The translations under genes were made by a program, and so were the position numbers. Shown here piece by piece: positions 25,008-33,247 of a stretch of DNA of 64,000 nt. The notes under the pieces are model-generated. The model was not told the origin of the DNA. It ran no database searches and saw only the letters and a list, made by a program, of their open reading frames with translations. The DNA comes from Caldilineaceae bacterium (lineage in GTDB: Bacteria; Chloroflexota; Anaerolineae; Caldilineales; Caldilineaceae): contig JAPKMW010000029.1 of NCBI GenBank assembly GCA_026645575.1, positions 36,700 to 100,699 of the forward strand. Direction: 5' to 3'. The first letter of the stretch is position 1, and each line of letters starts with the position of its first letter.

Positions 25008-25591
25008 TTCACACCCATACCTTTAACGGTCTCACCGTGCAAACGGGTGATATTCTCTGTATGCGCAATGGCGCCCGCTACAACTGGTTTAGCCGCTTTT
25101 GGGCAATGGTCGGCTATTTGGTGCCGGGGCCGGTTGATCATACGGCGCTCTATGTAGGGCCGGACGGGCGCTGTGTTGAGGCGCTGACCAAAGGCGTGAT
25201 CGATTTTGTCATGCCGGGAAACCGTTGGGAGGCAAAGCGTGTCGCCGCCAAACGGCTCTATTATGACACCTTGATAGGCGTTGCCTACCCGTTGCAAGGA
25301 TTGAATTTATCGTCTCAAGCGGAAGCGCGCATTCGCACTGGCGTGGCCGCTTACTCTCTAGCCCAAGTAGGTAAGCCGTATAATGCCAATTTTCTCAACA
25401 CGGTCACCGATGAAGCCTTCTACTGTAGCCAGTTGATCTACCTGGCCTACCGTGAATTTGGCGTTGATCTCGGTGTTTCCCCTGTCCGGCTGGTGGCGCA
25501 GTCGGCCGACAGTCAAACGCAACCACTCCTAATTTTGCCGGTAGCGCTGATGGATAACTGCTCGCATCAATTGGTTCGTACCCGTTTGTAG
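25004..25591 (+). CDS. YiiX-like permuted NlpC/P60 (peptidase C92) family protein
   Basis: 195 residues from the ATG at 25004. The fold is recognised by TGDILCMRNG, DHTALYVG with His46, VEALTKGV with Glu59 and FYCSQLIYLAY with Cys141, the permuted papain-like arrangement. Such proteins cleave or transfer amide or ester bonds; the substrate is unknown. No signal peptide is seen. Its start overlaps the end of the PIN remnant, so it may have inherited that promoter. Confidence 0.75.
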   Translation: MIHTHTFNGLTVQTGDILCMRNGARYNWFSRFWAMVGYLVPGPVDHTALYVGPDGRCVEALTKGVIDFVMPGNRWEAKRVAAKRLYYDTLIGVAYPLQGLNLSSQAEARIRTGVAAYSLAQVGKPYNANFLNTVTDEAFYCSQLIYLAYREFGVDLGVSPVRLVAQSADSQTQPLLILPVALMDNCSHQLVRTRL

Positions 25592-25608
25592 CAACCGGGT
25601 AACTGCTT

Positions 25609-25674
25609 AGGTGCGTGGCACTGGTCAGGAGTAGCTCCTACATCCTAGCAGTGCTGGACCAGTGCCGCGCACCT
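25609..25674. repeat. Inverted repeat, 18-bp arms with one mismatch
   Basis: aggtgcgtggcactggtc at 25609-25626 pairs with 25657-25674. The loop holds a small palindrome (ggagtagctcc). Confidence 0.85.
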
Positions 25675-25768
25675 GAGGCTGAGGAGTTACGCAACCAGTG
25701 CGAAAGCTGTGCTGCCAGCGCCAAGGGTTCATAAAAATTACATTGAAAGAGCAGCAGGAAATAATTTT

Positions 25769-26755
25769 GTGATTATCGTCGAACAATTACAAAAGCACTT
25801 TCAGGTCGGCAAACACCGACGCGGGTTGTGGGGCGCCGTGCGCAATCTGGCGACGCGCGATTATACCACTGTGCGCGCCGTCGACGGCATCAGCTTTACC
25901 GTCCAAGCCGGCGAGTTGGTCGGCTATCTCGGCCCCAACGGTGCCGGCAAATCGACCACCATCAAAATGTTAACCGGCTTGCTGACGCCTTCGGGCGGAA
26001 CTTTGCTGGTCAACGGTTTCGTGCCTTGGCGGGAACGCGAACGCTATGTAGCCCGGATCGGCGCCGTCTTTGGACAGCGCACGACCCTCTGGTGGGATCT
26101 GCCGGTGATCGAATCCCTGGAATTGTTGCAATTTATCTACCGCCTTCCCGCTGACCGCTTTCGGCAGAATTTGCAAGAATTTCGGGAGCTGTTGGAACTG
26201 GATCCCTTTCTGGCGACACCAGTGCGTTCCCTTTCGTTGGGGCAACGGATGCGCGCCGATCTCTGCGCCGCCATGTTACATGATCCGGTCTTACTCTTTC
26301 TGGATGAGCCGACCATCGGTCTGGATGTTGTGGCAAAAGAGCGTATGCGGGCGTTTATTGCCCATATTAACCAGGTACGTGGCACAACGATTTTGCTGAC
26401 CACTCATGATCTTGCTGATGTGGAAAAGTTATGTCGGCGCGTCATGATTATCGACCACGGCCAACTGCTTTATGATGGACAGTTGGCGACCTTGCAAGAG
26501 CGCTTTGGCGGGAAACGGGAATTGGTGGTCGATCTGGCGGAAAGCTATGCCGATGTTACCATTGCCGGCGCTGACGTGGTGGCTCAGCATGATTTGCGCA
26601 TTACGTATCAATTTGACCGTCAGGAGGTGACAGCCTCTGCTCTGATCGGGCGTCTTTCAGCCCGTTTTCGCATTCGCGACTTGAGCGTGCGCGAGCCGGA
26701 AATCGAAGCCACGATTCGCCGCATCTACGAAGAACGACTTTTGGAGAAGCAGTAG
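25769..26755 (+). CDS. ABC transporter ATP-binding protein (ABC-2 exporter type)
   Basis: 328 residues from a GTG at 25769 with AGGAA upstream. Walker A GPNGAGKS at 55-62, the variant signature LSLGQRMRADLCAAM, Walker B LLFLDEPTIGLD and the switch His in TTHDLADVE. The LSLGQRMR form and the C-terminal domain are typical of ATPases that serve pairs of ABC-2/DUF990-like permeases (YbhF/viologen-exporter-like). No permease gene follows; the next gene is a glycosyltransferase, so partners must be elsewhere or were lost. Tandem repeats begin within its stop codon. Confidence 0.88.
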   Translation: MIIVEQLQKHFQVGKHRRGLWGAVRNLATRDYTTVRAVDGISFTVQAGELVGYLGPNGAGKSTTIKMLTGLLTPSGGTLLVNGFVPWRERERYVARIGAVFGQRTTLWWDLPVIESLELLQFIYRLPADRFRQNLQEFRELLELDPFLATPVRSLSLGQRMRADLCAAMLHDPVLLFLDEPTIGLDVVAKERMRAFIAHINQVRGTTILLTTHDLADVEKLCRRVMIIDHGQLLYDGQLATLQERFGGKRELVVDLAESYADVTIAGADVVAQHDLRITYQFDRQEVTASALIGRLSARFRIRDLSVREPEIEATIRRIYEERLLEKQ

Positions 26756-26798
26756 TCCTGAGTCGCATAGTCCTGAGTCGCATAGTCCAGAGTCGCGT
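26754..26798. repeat. Three tandem 15-base units at the end of the ATPase gene
   Basis: agtcctgagtcgcat at 26754 and 26769, and agtccagagtcgcgt at 26784. Related to the agtccgtagtcc hairpin family, but no opposite arm is seen. The remainder of the 251-base gap to 27007 holds the promoter at 26892. Confidence 0.85.
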
Positions 26799-26891
26799 TG
26801 ACACCATTTTGGCGACATTGCCTTTACCGCAAATAGGAAGAGCGCTAGATGTAAGGTGACGTAAACTCATGGCAATTGTCACCCCTATTAT

Positions 26892-26920
26892 TTTACAATC
26901 GTCTGGCTTACCGCTATAAT
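26892..26920 (+). promoter_or_regulatory. Promoter of the GT4 glycosyltransferase gene
   Basis: TTTACA at 26892-26897, 17-base spacer, TATAAT at 26915-26920, 86 bases before the ATG at 27007. Confidence 0.7.
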
Positions 26921-27006
26921 CCCGCCCATGCAACGAATCCTACTGGTGTGTCGCCATCTCTTGGCGGGCCAAATAACAGCCACACCATTACCTGTAGCCA
27001 TCGCTC

Positions 27007-28185
27007 ATGCACATTGCGCTCAACGCTCAACTACTTGATACGAGCCACAGCTATCGCGGCGCGGGCGTCAGCACCTACTGTTTACGCTTGTTAGAACAAT
27101 TAGGTGCACTCACAGTAGCGCCGACAGCGTCATCATCGCCGGAGGTGATGCGGCGCGCCGCACGATTTACGGCTTTTGTCAGCACACCTTCGTTACAGTT
27201 GCCTGGGATCCGTCTCCAGCAGACGCACCTACCGCCCCATCAACCTTGGGTGCGCATTCTTTGGGAACAGAGCGTTTTTCCCTTGGCGTTACGCCAACAA
27301 GGCGTTGATCTCGTTCATGGCCTCGTCAATGTCCTGCCCCTCGCAACAACCGTGCCGACCCTTGTCACTGTCCACGATCTCAGCTTTTTGCGGATGCCGG
27401 AGAAGTTTCCGGTCGCCAAACGGTGGTACTTAAGCCAATGGTGTCGCGCCAGTGTACGGAAGGCGCGCCATATCATTGCTGTCAGCCGCCAAACGGCCAC
27501 GGATTTACAACAATTTTGGGGAATTGATGAAGCCAAAATTAGCGTGATCTACAATGGCGTCGGCACCGAGTTTGTCCCAGCCTCGACGCTGGCAATCGAA
27601 GCCTTTCGGCGTGAACGTGGCTTGCCGACCCGTTTTTTTCTCTACTTGGGCACCTTAGAACCGCGCAAAAATCTGCCCTTACTGATTCGTGCCTTTGCTC
27701 AGTGGCGGGCCGAAACAACAGTGGCGAATCGAGAGATTAAATTGGTCATTGCCGGCGCCAAGGGCTGGTTCTATGAACAAATCTTCGCTCTGGTGACACA
27801 GTTACAATTGCGCGAGGTCGTTCTCTTTCCCGGCTTTGTCCCGGCGACCGAATTGCCTGATTGGTATCGCGCCGCCGAACTGTTTATCTATCCGAGCCTC
27901 TTTGAAGGCTTTGGCCTGCCGGTGGTGGAGGCGATGGCTTGTGGTGCGCCGGTGATCTGTAGTGACACCGGTAGTCTGGTAGAAGTAGCAGGCAACAGTG
28001 CGCTCACCTTTCCAGCCCAAGATGAGGCCGCACTGGTGGACCGCTTACATCAGATCATGACCGATGCACCTTTACGCCAGGAACTGCGACGTCTGGGTCT
28101 GGCGCGGGCGCAACAATTTTCCTGGCAAAGCACAGCCGCCGCCACCTTTGACCTCTATTGTCGTTTGACCACACATCAACTATAA
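27007..28185 (+). CDS. Family 4 glycosyltransferase
   Basis: 392 residues with two Rossmann domains. Donor-site motifs of GT4 are clear: RFFLYLGTLEPRKNLPLLIR, LFPGFVPATELPDWYRAAEL and SLFEGFGLPVVEAMACGAPV (EX7E). It transfers a nucleotide-activated sugar to a glycan or lipid; acceptor unknown. No Shine-Dalgarno is seen before the ATG. It ends five bases before a convergent MoaD-like gene, one of the few boundaries here without a hairpin. Confidence 0.9.
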   Translation: MHIALNAQLLDTSHSYRGAGVSTYCLRLLEQLGALTVAPTASSSPEVMRRAARFTAFVSTPSLQLPGIRLQQTHLPPHQPWVRILWEQSVFPLALRQQGVDLVHGLVNVLPLATTVPTLVTVHDLSFLRMPEKFPVAKRWYLSQWCRASVRKARHIIAVSRQTATDLQQFWGIDEAKISVIYNGVGTEFVPASTLAIEAFRRERGLPTRFFLYLGTLEPRKNLPLLIRAFAQWRAETTVANREIKLVIAGAKGWFYEQIFALVTQLQLREVVLFPGFVPATELPDWYRAAELFIYPSLFEGFGLPVVEAMACGAPVICSDTGSLVEVAGNSALTFPAQDEAALVDRLHQIMTDAPLRQELRRLGLARAQQFSWQSTAAATFDLYCRLTTHQL

Positions 28186-28189
28186 AATC

Positions 28190-28456
28190 TTACCCGCCAC
28201 TCAACGACGGAATAAAATGAATTTCGCTGGGCTTGGTGAGCCGTTGGCGCAGGCCACGACGAGTCACTTCGTTGTCCACGGAGACGGCAATATAGGGGCG
28301 AATGCGCCCATCCTGACACAGGCGCGCGGCCATACCGGGGAAGCGCGCCTCTAATTGGGCGACCACTTCGCCAACGGTTTCTCCGTTAACCGTGACAACT
28401 TCGGCGCCGTCGGTTAGGTCACGATGGAGTGATGGGATCCAGACTTGGTGTTGCAT
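28190..28456 (-). CDS. MoaD/ThiS-family sulfur-carrier-like protein
   Basis: 88 residues ending PSLSGG, an intact GlyGly terminus. RPYIAVSVDNEVTRRGLRQ and the hydrophobic pattern fit the beta-grasp fold. It is downstream of the FeS and FAD subunits of a molybdenum hydroxylase on the same strand, which suggests a role in cofactor sulfur supply for that enzyme. The upstream region is a repeat and no Shine-Dalgarno is visible. Confidence 0.78.
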   Translation of the reverse strand: MQHQVWIPSLHRDLTDGAEVVTVNGETVGEVVAQLEARFPGMAARLCQDGRIRPYIAVSVDNEVTRRGLRQRLTKPSEIHFIPSLSGG

Positions 28457-28460
28457 AGTA

Positions 28461-28511
28461 GGTAGACAGGTAGACAGGTAGACAGGTATTGTTCCCTGTG
28501 TACCTGTCTAC
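28461..28511. repeat. Tandem ggtagacag units with a short opposite arm
   Basis: Three 9-base units at about 28461-28487 and the complementary tacctgtctac at 28501-28511, between the MoaD-like and FeS-subunit genes. Confidence 0.75.
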
Positions 28512-28514
28512 GCT

Positions 28515-29006
28515 TTACCGAGCGACAGATTCCAGTTCGATGCTATCCGCGGCGTCGAGGACGGCGCGGATGATCTTGTCGTAGCCGGTGCAGCGGCAGA
28601 GGTTGCCGGAGAGCCATAGACGCACTTCTTCTTCGGTGGGGTCGGGGTTTTTGTCCAGCAGCGCCTTGGCCGAGACCAGGAAGCCGGGGGTGCAGATGCC
28701 GCATTGGAGCGCGGCATGTTCCAGGAACTTCTGTTGCAGCGGGTGTAGTTTACCGCCGGTCGCCAGCCCTTCCACCGAGGTGATGGTGGCGCCGTTGGCT
28801 TCGACGGCCAACACCAGACAGGAGTTGACCAGCACACCATCCATAATCACATTGCAGGCGCCACAGTTGCCGTTGTTGCAACCTTCCTTGGCGCCGGTTA
28901 ACATCAAGGTATCGCGCAGCACTTCCAACAAGCTCTGGCGCGGTTCACACAAAAAGGTTTGCGGTTGCCCATTCAGGGTCGTTTCGACAATCACCTTGCT
29001 CGACAT
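28515..29006 (-). CDS. Molybdenum hydroxylase [2Fe-2S] subunit (CoxS/XdhC-like)
   Basis: 163 residues. Plant-ferredoxin-type cluster cysteines 43, 48, 51 and 63 (GCNNGNCGAC), then the second cluster in the helical domain with CGIC at 102-105 and CRC at 137-139. The size and cysteine pattern match the small subunit of xanthine dehydrogenase/CO dehydrogenase-type enzymes, which passes electrons from the molybdenum site to FAD. The FAD subunit is encoded upstream; the large molybdopterin subunit is not in the window. Confidence 0.92.
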   Translation of the reverse strand: MSSKVIVETTLNGQPQTFLCEPRQSLLEVLRDTLMLTGAKEGCNNGNCGACNVIMDGVLVNSCLVLAVEANGATITSVEGLATGGKLHPLQQKFLEHAALQCGICTPGFLVSAKALLDKNPDPTEEEVRLWLSGNLCRCTGYDKIIRAVLDAADSIELESVAR

Positions 29007-29143
29007 TGTGCTATTTCTCCATTCAAATCGCTTTAGGCGGGCTGTCGCGCTTGCTCAAAATCGATCAAGCCCGTTCGCCGATGGCGACTGCCGCCGGTTT
29101 TCGTCAAATTCTGGGGTCCACCCCTCAACAGAGTCTACCCCCA

Positions 29144-29222
29144 CCTAACCTCCCCTGCCCAGGGGAGGAACTGTCATCCTCTACACGGTTCCCTCCCTTC
29201 TAGGGGAGGATTAGGGAGGGGT
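29144..29222. repeat. Imperfect hairpin of cctccccta-type sequence
   Basis: A ccacctaacctcccctg arm near 29150-29160 and a complementary aggggaggattagggagggg arm near 29203-29222, with a second internal pair. It lies in a 216-base gap between the FAD and FeS subunit genes, which are normally tightly packed. Confidence 0.65.
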
Positions 29223-30095
29223 TTAGCTCGCTTTCGCGCGCTCGATAGCTTTTTGCAACGCACGGCGGGTCAAGACGGCTGATAGGTGCTTGCGGTATTC
29301 AGCCGTGCCGCGCATATCGGTGATCGGCGTGGCGGCGGCCTGCGCAATACGGGCGGCTTCGGCAATGGCTTCGTCGCTGATCGGCTTGCCGGCCAGTGAA
29401 TCACCAGCGGCGGCCACCAAGAGCGGCTTCGGTGCGACAGCGCCGAGCGCAATGCGGGCGCTGATAATGTTGGTGCGGCTCTCATCCAATTGGACGGAAG
29501 CGCCGGCGCCGACCACGGCAATATCCATTTCATTGCGGGGAATAAAGCGCAAATAAGCGGCGCCAAAACCGGGCTTGGGCGCCGGGATCTGGAGCGAAAC
29601 GAGAAATTCGCCCGCTTGCAGTGCATTGCGACCAGGAGCGACACAGAAATCTTCGACCGCTAACTGGCGGCGACCATTGGGGCCGGCAATGTTGCAGATG
29701 GCCGAATGGACGATGAGCGCAGGAATCGAATCCGCAGCCGGTGAGGCGTTGCACAGGTTGCCGCCCATGCTGGCGCGTCCCTGAATTTGCACGCCGCCGA
29801 TGAGGCTGGCAGAATCGATCAGACCCGGATAGGCTTTGCTCAACGCTTTGTCATCATACATGCGATGGCACGGGACCGCCGAACCGAGCGTCAACCCTTG
29901 GGCGCCATAGCTCATGGCCGCAGTTTCCGGCAAGCGCTTGACATCGATCACCACGTCGGCTTTGCGCCGCCCTTCGCGCAGGGCGACCAAGAGATCCGTC
30001 CCTCCGCTCATGACACGGGCCATGTCCCCTTTTTCAGCCAACAGTTTGATAACTTCATCGACACTTTGGGCAGCGACATAACTAAAGGCTTGCAA
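29223..30095 (-). CDS. Molybdenum hydroxylase FAD-binding subunit (CoxM-like)
   Basis: 290 residues. FAD-binding PCMH-type domain with MARVMSGGTDLLVALREG, VQIQGRASMGGNLCNASPAA and DSIPAL, followed by the CO_deh_flav_C domain (YLRFIPRNEMDIAVVGAG). I chose TTG at 30095 because AGGAGG lies seven bases upstream and the protein then begins LQAFSYVAAQ as usual for the family. It accepts electrons from the FeS subunit encoded downstream. The catalytic large subunit gene is absent on either side. Confidence 0.9.
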   Translation of the reverse strand: MQAFSYVAAQSVDEVIKLLAEKGDMARVMSGGTDLLVALREGRRKADVVIDVKRLPETAAMSYGAQGLTLGSAVPCHRMYDDKALSKAYPGLIDSASLIGGVQIQGRASMGGNLCNASPAADSIPALIVHSAICNIAGPNGRRQLAVEDFCVAPGRNALQAGEFLVSLQIPAPKPGFGAAYLRFIPRNEMDIAVVGAGASVQLDESRTNIISARIALGAVAPKPLLVAAAGDSLAGKPISDEAIAEAARIAQAAATPITDMRGTAEYRKHLSAVLTRRALQKAIERAKAS

Positions 30096-30219
30096 GGCTA
30101 CACCTCCTATATTGGGGCAGTTGCACAGCACTTGTGTAACGCACAGATTGGCTTGGAGACCACCTGACGATTGACACAACCGTTGGCATACCGCCTACCT
30201 TGGTTGGTTGAGTACGAGA

Positions 30220-30225
30220 ATTATA
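30220..30225 (-). promoter_or_regulatory. Candidate -10 box upstream of the FAD subunit gene
   Basis: TATAAT on the minus strand, 125 bases upstream of the TTG start; no good -35 box at standard spacing. The rest of 30096-30339 shows no gene. Confidence 0.4.
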
Positions 30226-30339
30226 CCTTATAAGTGTACAGCAAATAACAGCAAACGTCAAAAGCGTTTTCGATGCGCTTGCTCTCATCCCCAAAGCATC
30301 GGCGCCGGCGCCTGTTAGATTGGCAATACATTCTCGTCA

Positions 30340-30884
30340 ATGTGTATGACGGGCGTCACTTATCATGTGACGATACTACTCGTAAGCACTGCCGTTATCA
30401 TTCATGTGGTCGGGAGTATGGTGGCACTGACCTTGGGGCCATTCCTCTTTTTGCCGGGGCTGCGGACTCGACGGCCGGCGCTTCATCGTTGGCTAGGGTG
30501 CGTCTATCTGGTAAGCAACCTCGTTGGCGGCAGAGCGGGCCTTTATATGTCCACCTTTGGCTATGGTAGCGCCATGACGCAAATTGACTTCGCCAGCTTG
30601 GGGTTGCTCTGGCTTATCACCGGGGCGATGGCTTATGGCCGTATTCGTGCGGGCAAGGTGGCGGTGGCGGAGCAAGCCGCGCTCTCCAACGCAGTCGATC
30701 TGTCAACGCAGGAAGTAGAGATCGCACAGATCATGGTCTTGGGTCCAACGCCAGAGAAATTGCAGAGAAGACCTTTTTGTCACTGGGGACAGTCAAGAAT
30801 TACACCAGTAACACCTACAGCAAGATTGGCATCAATGACCGGAGCAAGGCGATGATCGCGCTGTGGGAATTGTTGAAGCTTTGA
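30340..30884 (+). pseudogene. Chimera of a DUF2306-like membrane protein and a LuxR-type HTH, frameshifted
   Basis: The first half reads LHRWLGCVYLVSNLVGGRAG and LGLLWLITGAMAYGRIRAG, as in DUF2306-type membrane proteins, but the protein stops short. It runs straight into TQEVEIAQIMVLG, the start of a LuxR-type helix-turn-helix; after about 30767 the match continues in another frame (KTFLSLGTVKNYTSNTYSKI, then GINDRSKAMIALWELL) to a stop at 30884. So a deletion fused the two genes and one further indel broke the second. Product unlikely to be functional. Confidence 0.75.
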
Positions 30885-30893
30885 TTCAACACG

Positions 30894-30922
30894 TTGGCAA
30901 CTTCACCAATTTGGTTTACAAT
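30894..30922 (+). promoter_or_regulatory. Promoter of the small-protein/PhyH operon
   Basis: TTGGCA at 30894-30899, 17-base spacer, TACAAT at 30917-30922, 73 bases before the ATG at 30995. Confidence 0.7.
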
Positions 30923-30937
30923 AGTGTGGTCTCAACC

Positions 30938-30975
30938 TTATGCATTTTATGCATAGTTACTTTATGCACAGTTAC
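30938..30975. repeat. Three ttatgca motifs in the leader of the PhyH operon
   Basis: TTATGCA at 30938, 30947 and 30962; the last two extend to ttatgcaYagttac. They lie just downstream of the predicted transcription start and could be operator sites. Confidence 0.6.
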
Positions 30976-30994
30976 AAGGACAGGAGCTACTTGA

Positions 30995-31276
30995 ATGGCA
31001 AAGGTACGCCAAAAGGTGTTGGTGCTTTATCTCGCCAACTCGGCGTTGGATAGCCCCGTAAAGGGTTGGTCGCTTTATGACGGCACCGGTAAGGAACATC
31101 ACACCACCGGCGACAGCGACATTCCGCCCTATCGTACAGGGATGGATGCGCTGCGCGACGGCTGGCGGGTGATTCAGTTTCCCCAATTGTTCCCACCCTA
31201 CCCCAACATGGAGTATACAACCTCATTTCAAATGTATGAGTTTATCTTTGAACAACTGGAGGAGATCAATGGCTGA
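30995..31276 (+). CDS. Small protein of unknown function in the PhyH operon
   Basis: 93 residues, start MAKVRQKVLVLYLANSALDS, AGGAG upstream of the ATG. It contains a WSLYDGTGKEHHT turn and ends FIFEQLEEING. No family recognised. Its stop overlaps the start of the dioxygenase gene by eight bases (ATGGCTGA), so the two are coupled and the product likely works with that enzyme. Confidence 0.65.
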   Translation: MAKVRQKVLVLYLANSALDSPVKGWSLYDGTGKEHHTTGDSDIPPYRTGMDALRDGWRVIQFPQLFPPYPNMEYTTSFQMYEFIFEQLEEING

Positions 31277-32147
31277 TCAGATTGATAAGAAGCATCTGTT
31301 AACATCCAAGCAGATGGCGAGTTTTGTGGCGCGTGGCTTTTTGCGCTTTGATGAACTGGTGCCCCAATCGATCAACGACGCCGTCATGGCCGAGATCGAT
31401 GCCGGCACGATCAAAGCCGCCCCCGCCGGCACGCCCCTCTCTCAATGCTACCCGGAGCCGTCGGCGTTGGGCCGCATGATCCGCATGCCGGAGATCCAGG
31501 GCATTATCCAGAGTCTGGTCGGCCCCGACCCACTCTTTGACCATCATGCCATCCATGTGCGCCAGGCCAACGAAGGACAGGCGCAGGGGATGCACGGCGA
31601 CTCGATCATCGATACGCGGATGCATTTTGATGTGCAACTGATGTACTTCCCCCATGATGTCCCGCTGGAGATGGGCGGTACGTTGTTGGTGCCGGGCAGT
31701 CAATACCGTCGTATCAATGAGATGGATATTGCCCGCTACCAAAATTTCCTGGGGCAGATCCCGATGGTCTGCAAAGCCGGATCAGTGTTGGCGCTCCATC
31801 ATGGCATCTGGCACTGTGGTCGCCAGAACAAGACCAACCAGAAGCGTTATATGTATAAGATCCGCCTGAACCCGCGCGTGCGCCAGATGCGCCTCTGGAA
31901 CACCGATGATCTGCCGGTGGATCAGGGCAAGCACAAGCCCATCTTCACCCGTGAGACCAATGCGGTTGAGGATATTCAGACCATTCTGGGCAAGCAAGAA
32001 CCCTGGTTCGAGGACGCCTCCGGTCGCCTAGAGGTTGTCAATCGTGTCAAGATGTGGCGCTTCCTGACGGGCGACAACAACTTCGATGTCCACTACTGGC
32101 TCACCCGCCTGGAGAATATGCCGGAGAATTTGCAACTGGCTGCATAA
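31269..32147 (+). CDS. Phytanoyl-CoA dioxygenase (PhyH) family Fe(II)/2-oxoglutarate enzyme
   Basis: 292 residues, ATG at 31269 preceded by GGAGGAG. Double-stranded beta-helix with the iron ligands HGD (His109, Asp111) and a distal His in LALHHGIWHCGRQNKT (about 178-182); Arg193 may bind 2-oxoglutarate. PhyH-family enzymes hydroxylate diverse small molecules; the substrate is not deducible. Coupled to the small gene upstream; a second PhyH paralogue lies at 52652. Confidence 0.85.
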   Translation: MADQIDKKHLLTSKQMASFVARGFLRFDELVPQSINDAVMAEIDAGTIKAAPAGTPLSQCYPEPSALGRMIRMPEIQGIIQSLVGPDPLFDHHAIHVRQANEGQAQGMHGDSIIDTRMHFDVQLMYFPHDVPLEMGGTLLVPGSQYRRINEMDIARYQNFLGQIPMVCKAGSVLALHHGIWHCGRQNKTNQKRYMYKIRLNPRVRQMRLWNTDDLPVDQGKHKPIFTRETNAVEDIQTILGKQEPWFEDASGRLEVVNRVKMWRFLTGDNNFDVHYWLTRLENMPENLQLAA

Positions 32148-32148
32148 T

Positions 32149-32237
32149 GGGATAGAACGCAAATTGAGCGGATCAGGCGGATCGTGGCGGATTTTTACAA
32201 CGATCTGCTTAATCCGCTCAATCCGCATTCTATAGCC
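32149..32237. repeat. Imperfect hairpin between convergent genes
   Basis: attgagcggatcaggcggat near 32163-32182 pairs with atccgctcaatccgc near 32212-32226, with flanking atagaa/ttctat. It separates the PhyH and DMT transporter genes. Confidence 0.72.
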
Positions 32238-32238
32238 G

Positions 32239-33129
32239 TTATTTTCGTCCCTTCAACCCTGTCACCACCAGCACGCCCACGAGGATCGCCAGTCCGCCGA
32301 GCAACTGTTGTCCCGTTGGCTGGGTGCCAAAGAGCAACACCGCCCACAAGATCGCCGCCACCGGACTGAGCGTAGTGATCACCGAAAGCAAGCTCATATC
32401 CAACCGGCGCAAGGCCAAATAGTAGAGAATGCGGCTGATCGTCACATCCAACGTTCCCGCCAACAGAATTACCAGCCACCCTTGCAGCGAAGGCCAGGCC
32501 AACACTTGTCGCCCCGCGGCGGAAAGAAAGAGTACCACGGTTGTGCTCAAGACACGGTAGAAGAAGAAGTTGAGAAAGTCAATTTGGTCGCCATGTCGCT
32601 TAACCACAGCAAAGTGGAGCGAGTAACAAAAGGCGCCGACAATGATCAACAAAGCGCCCCATTGTAACTGCGTGTCCGGCTGATAGGCGATAATAAAGCT
32701 GCCGATAATGGCAATTGCTGTCCCCAAAAGTTGGATGGCGGTAAAGCGTTCCCGTAGCCAGAAAAGACCAAAGGCGACGCTAAAGACCGTCGAAATCTTG
32801 TTAAGCATGGCGGCGGTGCCGGCGTCGATATAGCCGACCGCGACAAAGCCAAGATGGGTGCTGATGCCGATGAGAATGCCGATCGTGAGAAAGAAGCGCC
32901 AGTGGTCGCGCAGCGCGGCCAGCCGCAGTTGCCCCGTCACCCAGCCATAGATCCCCACCTGCACCGTCGCCACGCCGATCACATACATGGCCGAGACATC
33001 GGGGCTAACATAGGGCAACAAGAGGCGCGCAAAGATAAAGTGCATACTGTCAAAGAGCAGCACCAACAAGAGCAGCGGCAGTTGTCCCGCTTCAATCTGA
33101 TTCGTCGAACCCGTGGACGTTTTTTGCAT
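32239..33129 (-). CDS. EamA/DMT-superfamily transporter
   Basis: 296 residues from the ATG at 33129, ten hydrophobic segments in two EamA repeats. Features include FVAVGYIDAGTAAMLNKIST and DVTISRILYYLALRRLDMS, the latter with the PLxA-like second-repeat pattern. DMT transporters export or import small metabolites such as amino acids or nucleotides. The longer open frame to 33207 is hairpin sequence. Same strand as the amino-acid oxidase-like gene upstream. Confidence 0.85.
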   Translation of the reverse strand: MQKTSTGSTNQIEAGQLPLLLLVLLFDSMHFIFARLLLPYVSPDVSAMYVIGVATVQVGIYGWVTGQLRLAALRDHWRFFLTIGILIGISTHLGFVAVGYIDAGTAAMLNKISTVFSVAFGLFWLRERFTAIQLLGTAIAIIGSFIIAYQPDTQLQWGALLIIVGAFCYSLHFAVVKRHGDQIDFLNFFFYRVLSTTVVLFLSAAGRQVLAWPSLQGWLVILLAGTLDVTISRILYYLALRRLDMSLLSVITTLSPVAAILWAVLLFGTQPTGQQLLGGLAILVGVLVVTGLKGRK

Positions 33130-33151
33130 GTTCCGGTAGTTTCCAATAACA

Positions 33152-33221
33152 GTAGGGGCGCACCCTTGCGGTCGCCCCGGTTCCCCGGCAAGCGCGAGCG
33201 ACCACAAGGGTGCGCCCCTAC
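33152..33221. repeat. Inverted repeat, 24-bp arms with one mismatch
   Basis: gtaggggcgcacccttgcgg... at 33152-33175 pairs with 33198-33221. Same gtaggggcg...cgcccctac style as the hairpin at 62110-62181. Confidence 0.88.
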
Positions 33222-33247
33222 GAGAAGTAAAGCGATGGGACGGAAGC

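Noticed and set aside
26928..27037. Thirty-six-codon open frame just after the promoter at 26892
   Set aside because: It could be a leader peptide, but it has no ribosome site, overlaps the GT4 start and shows no motif.
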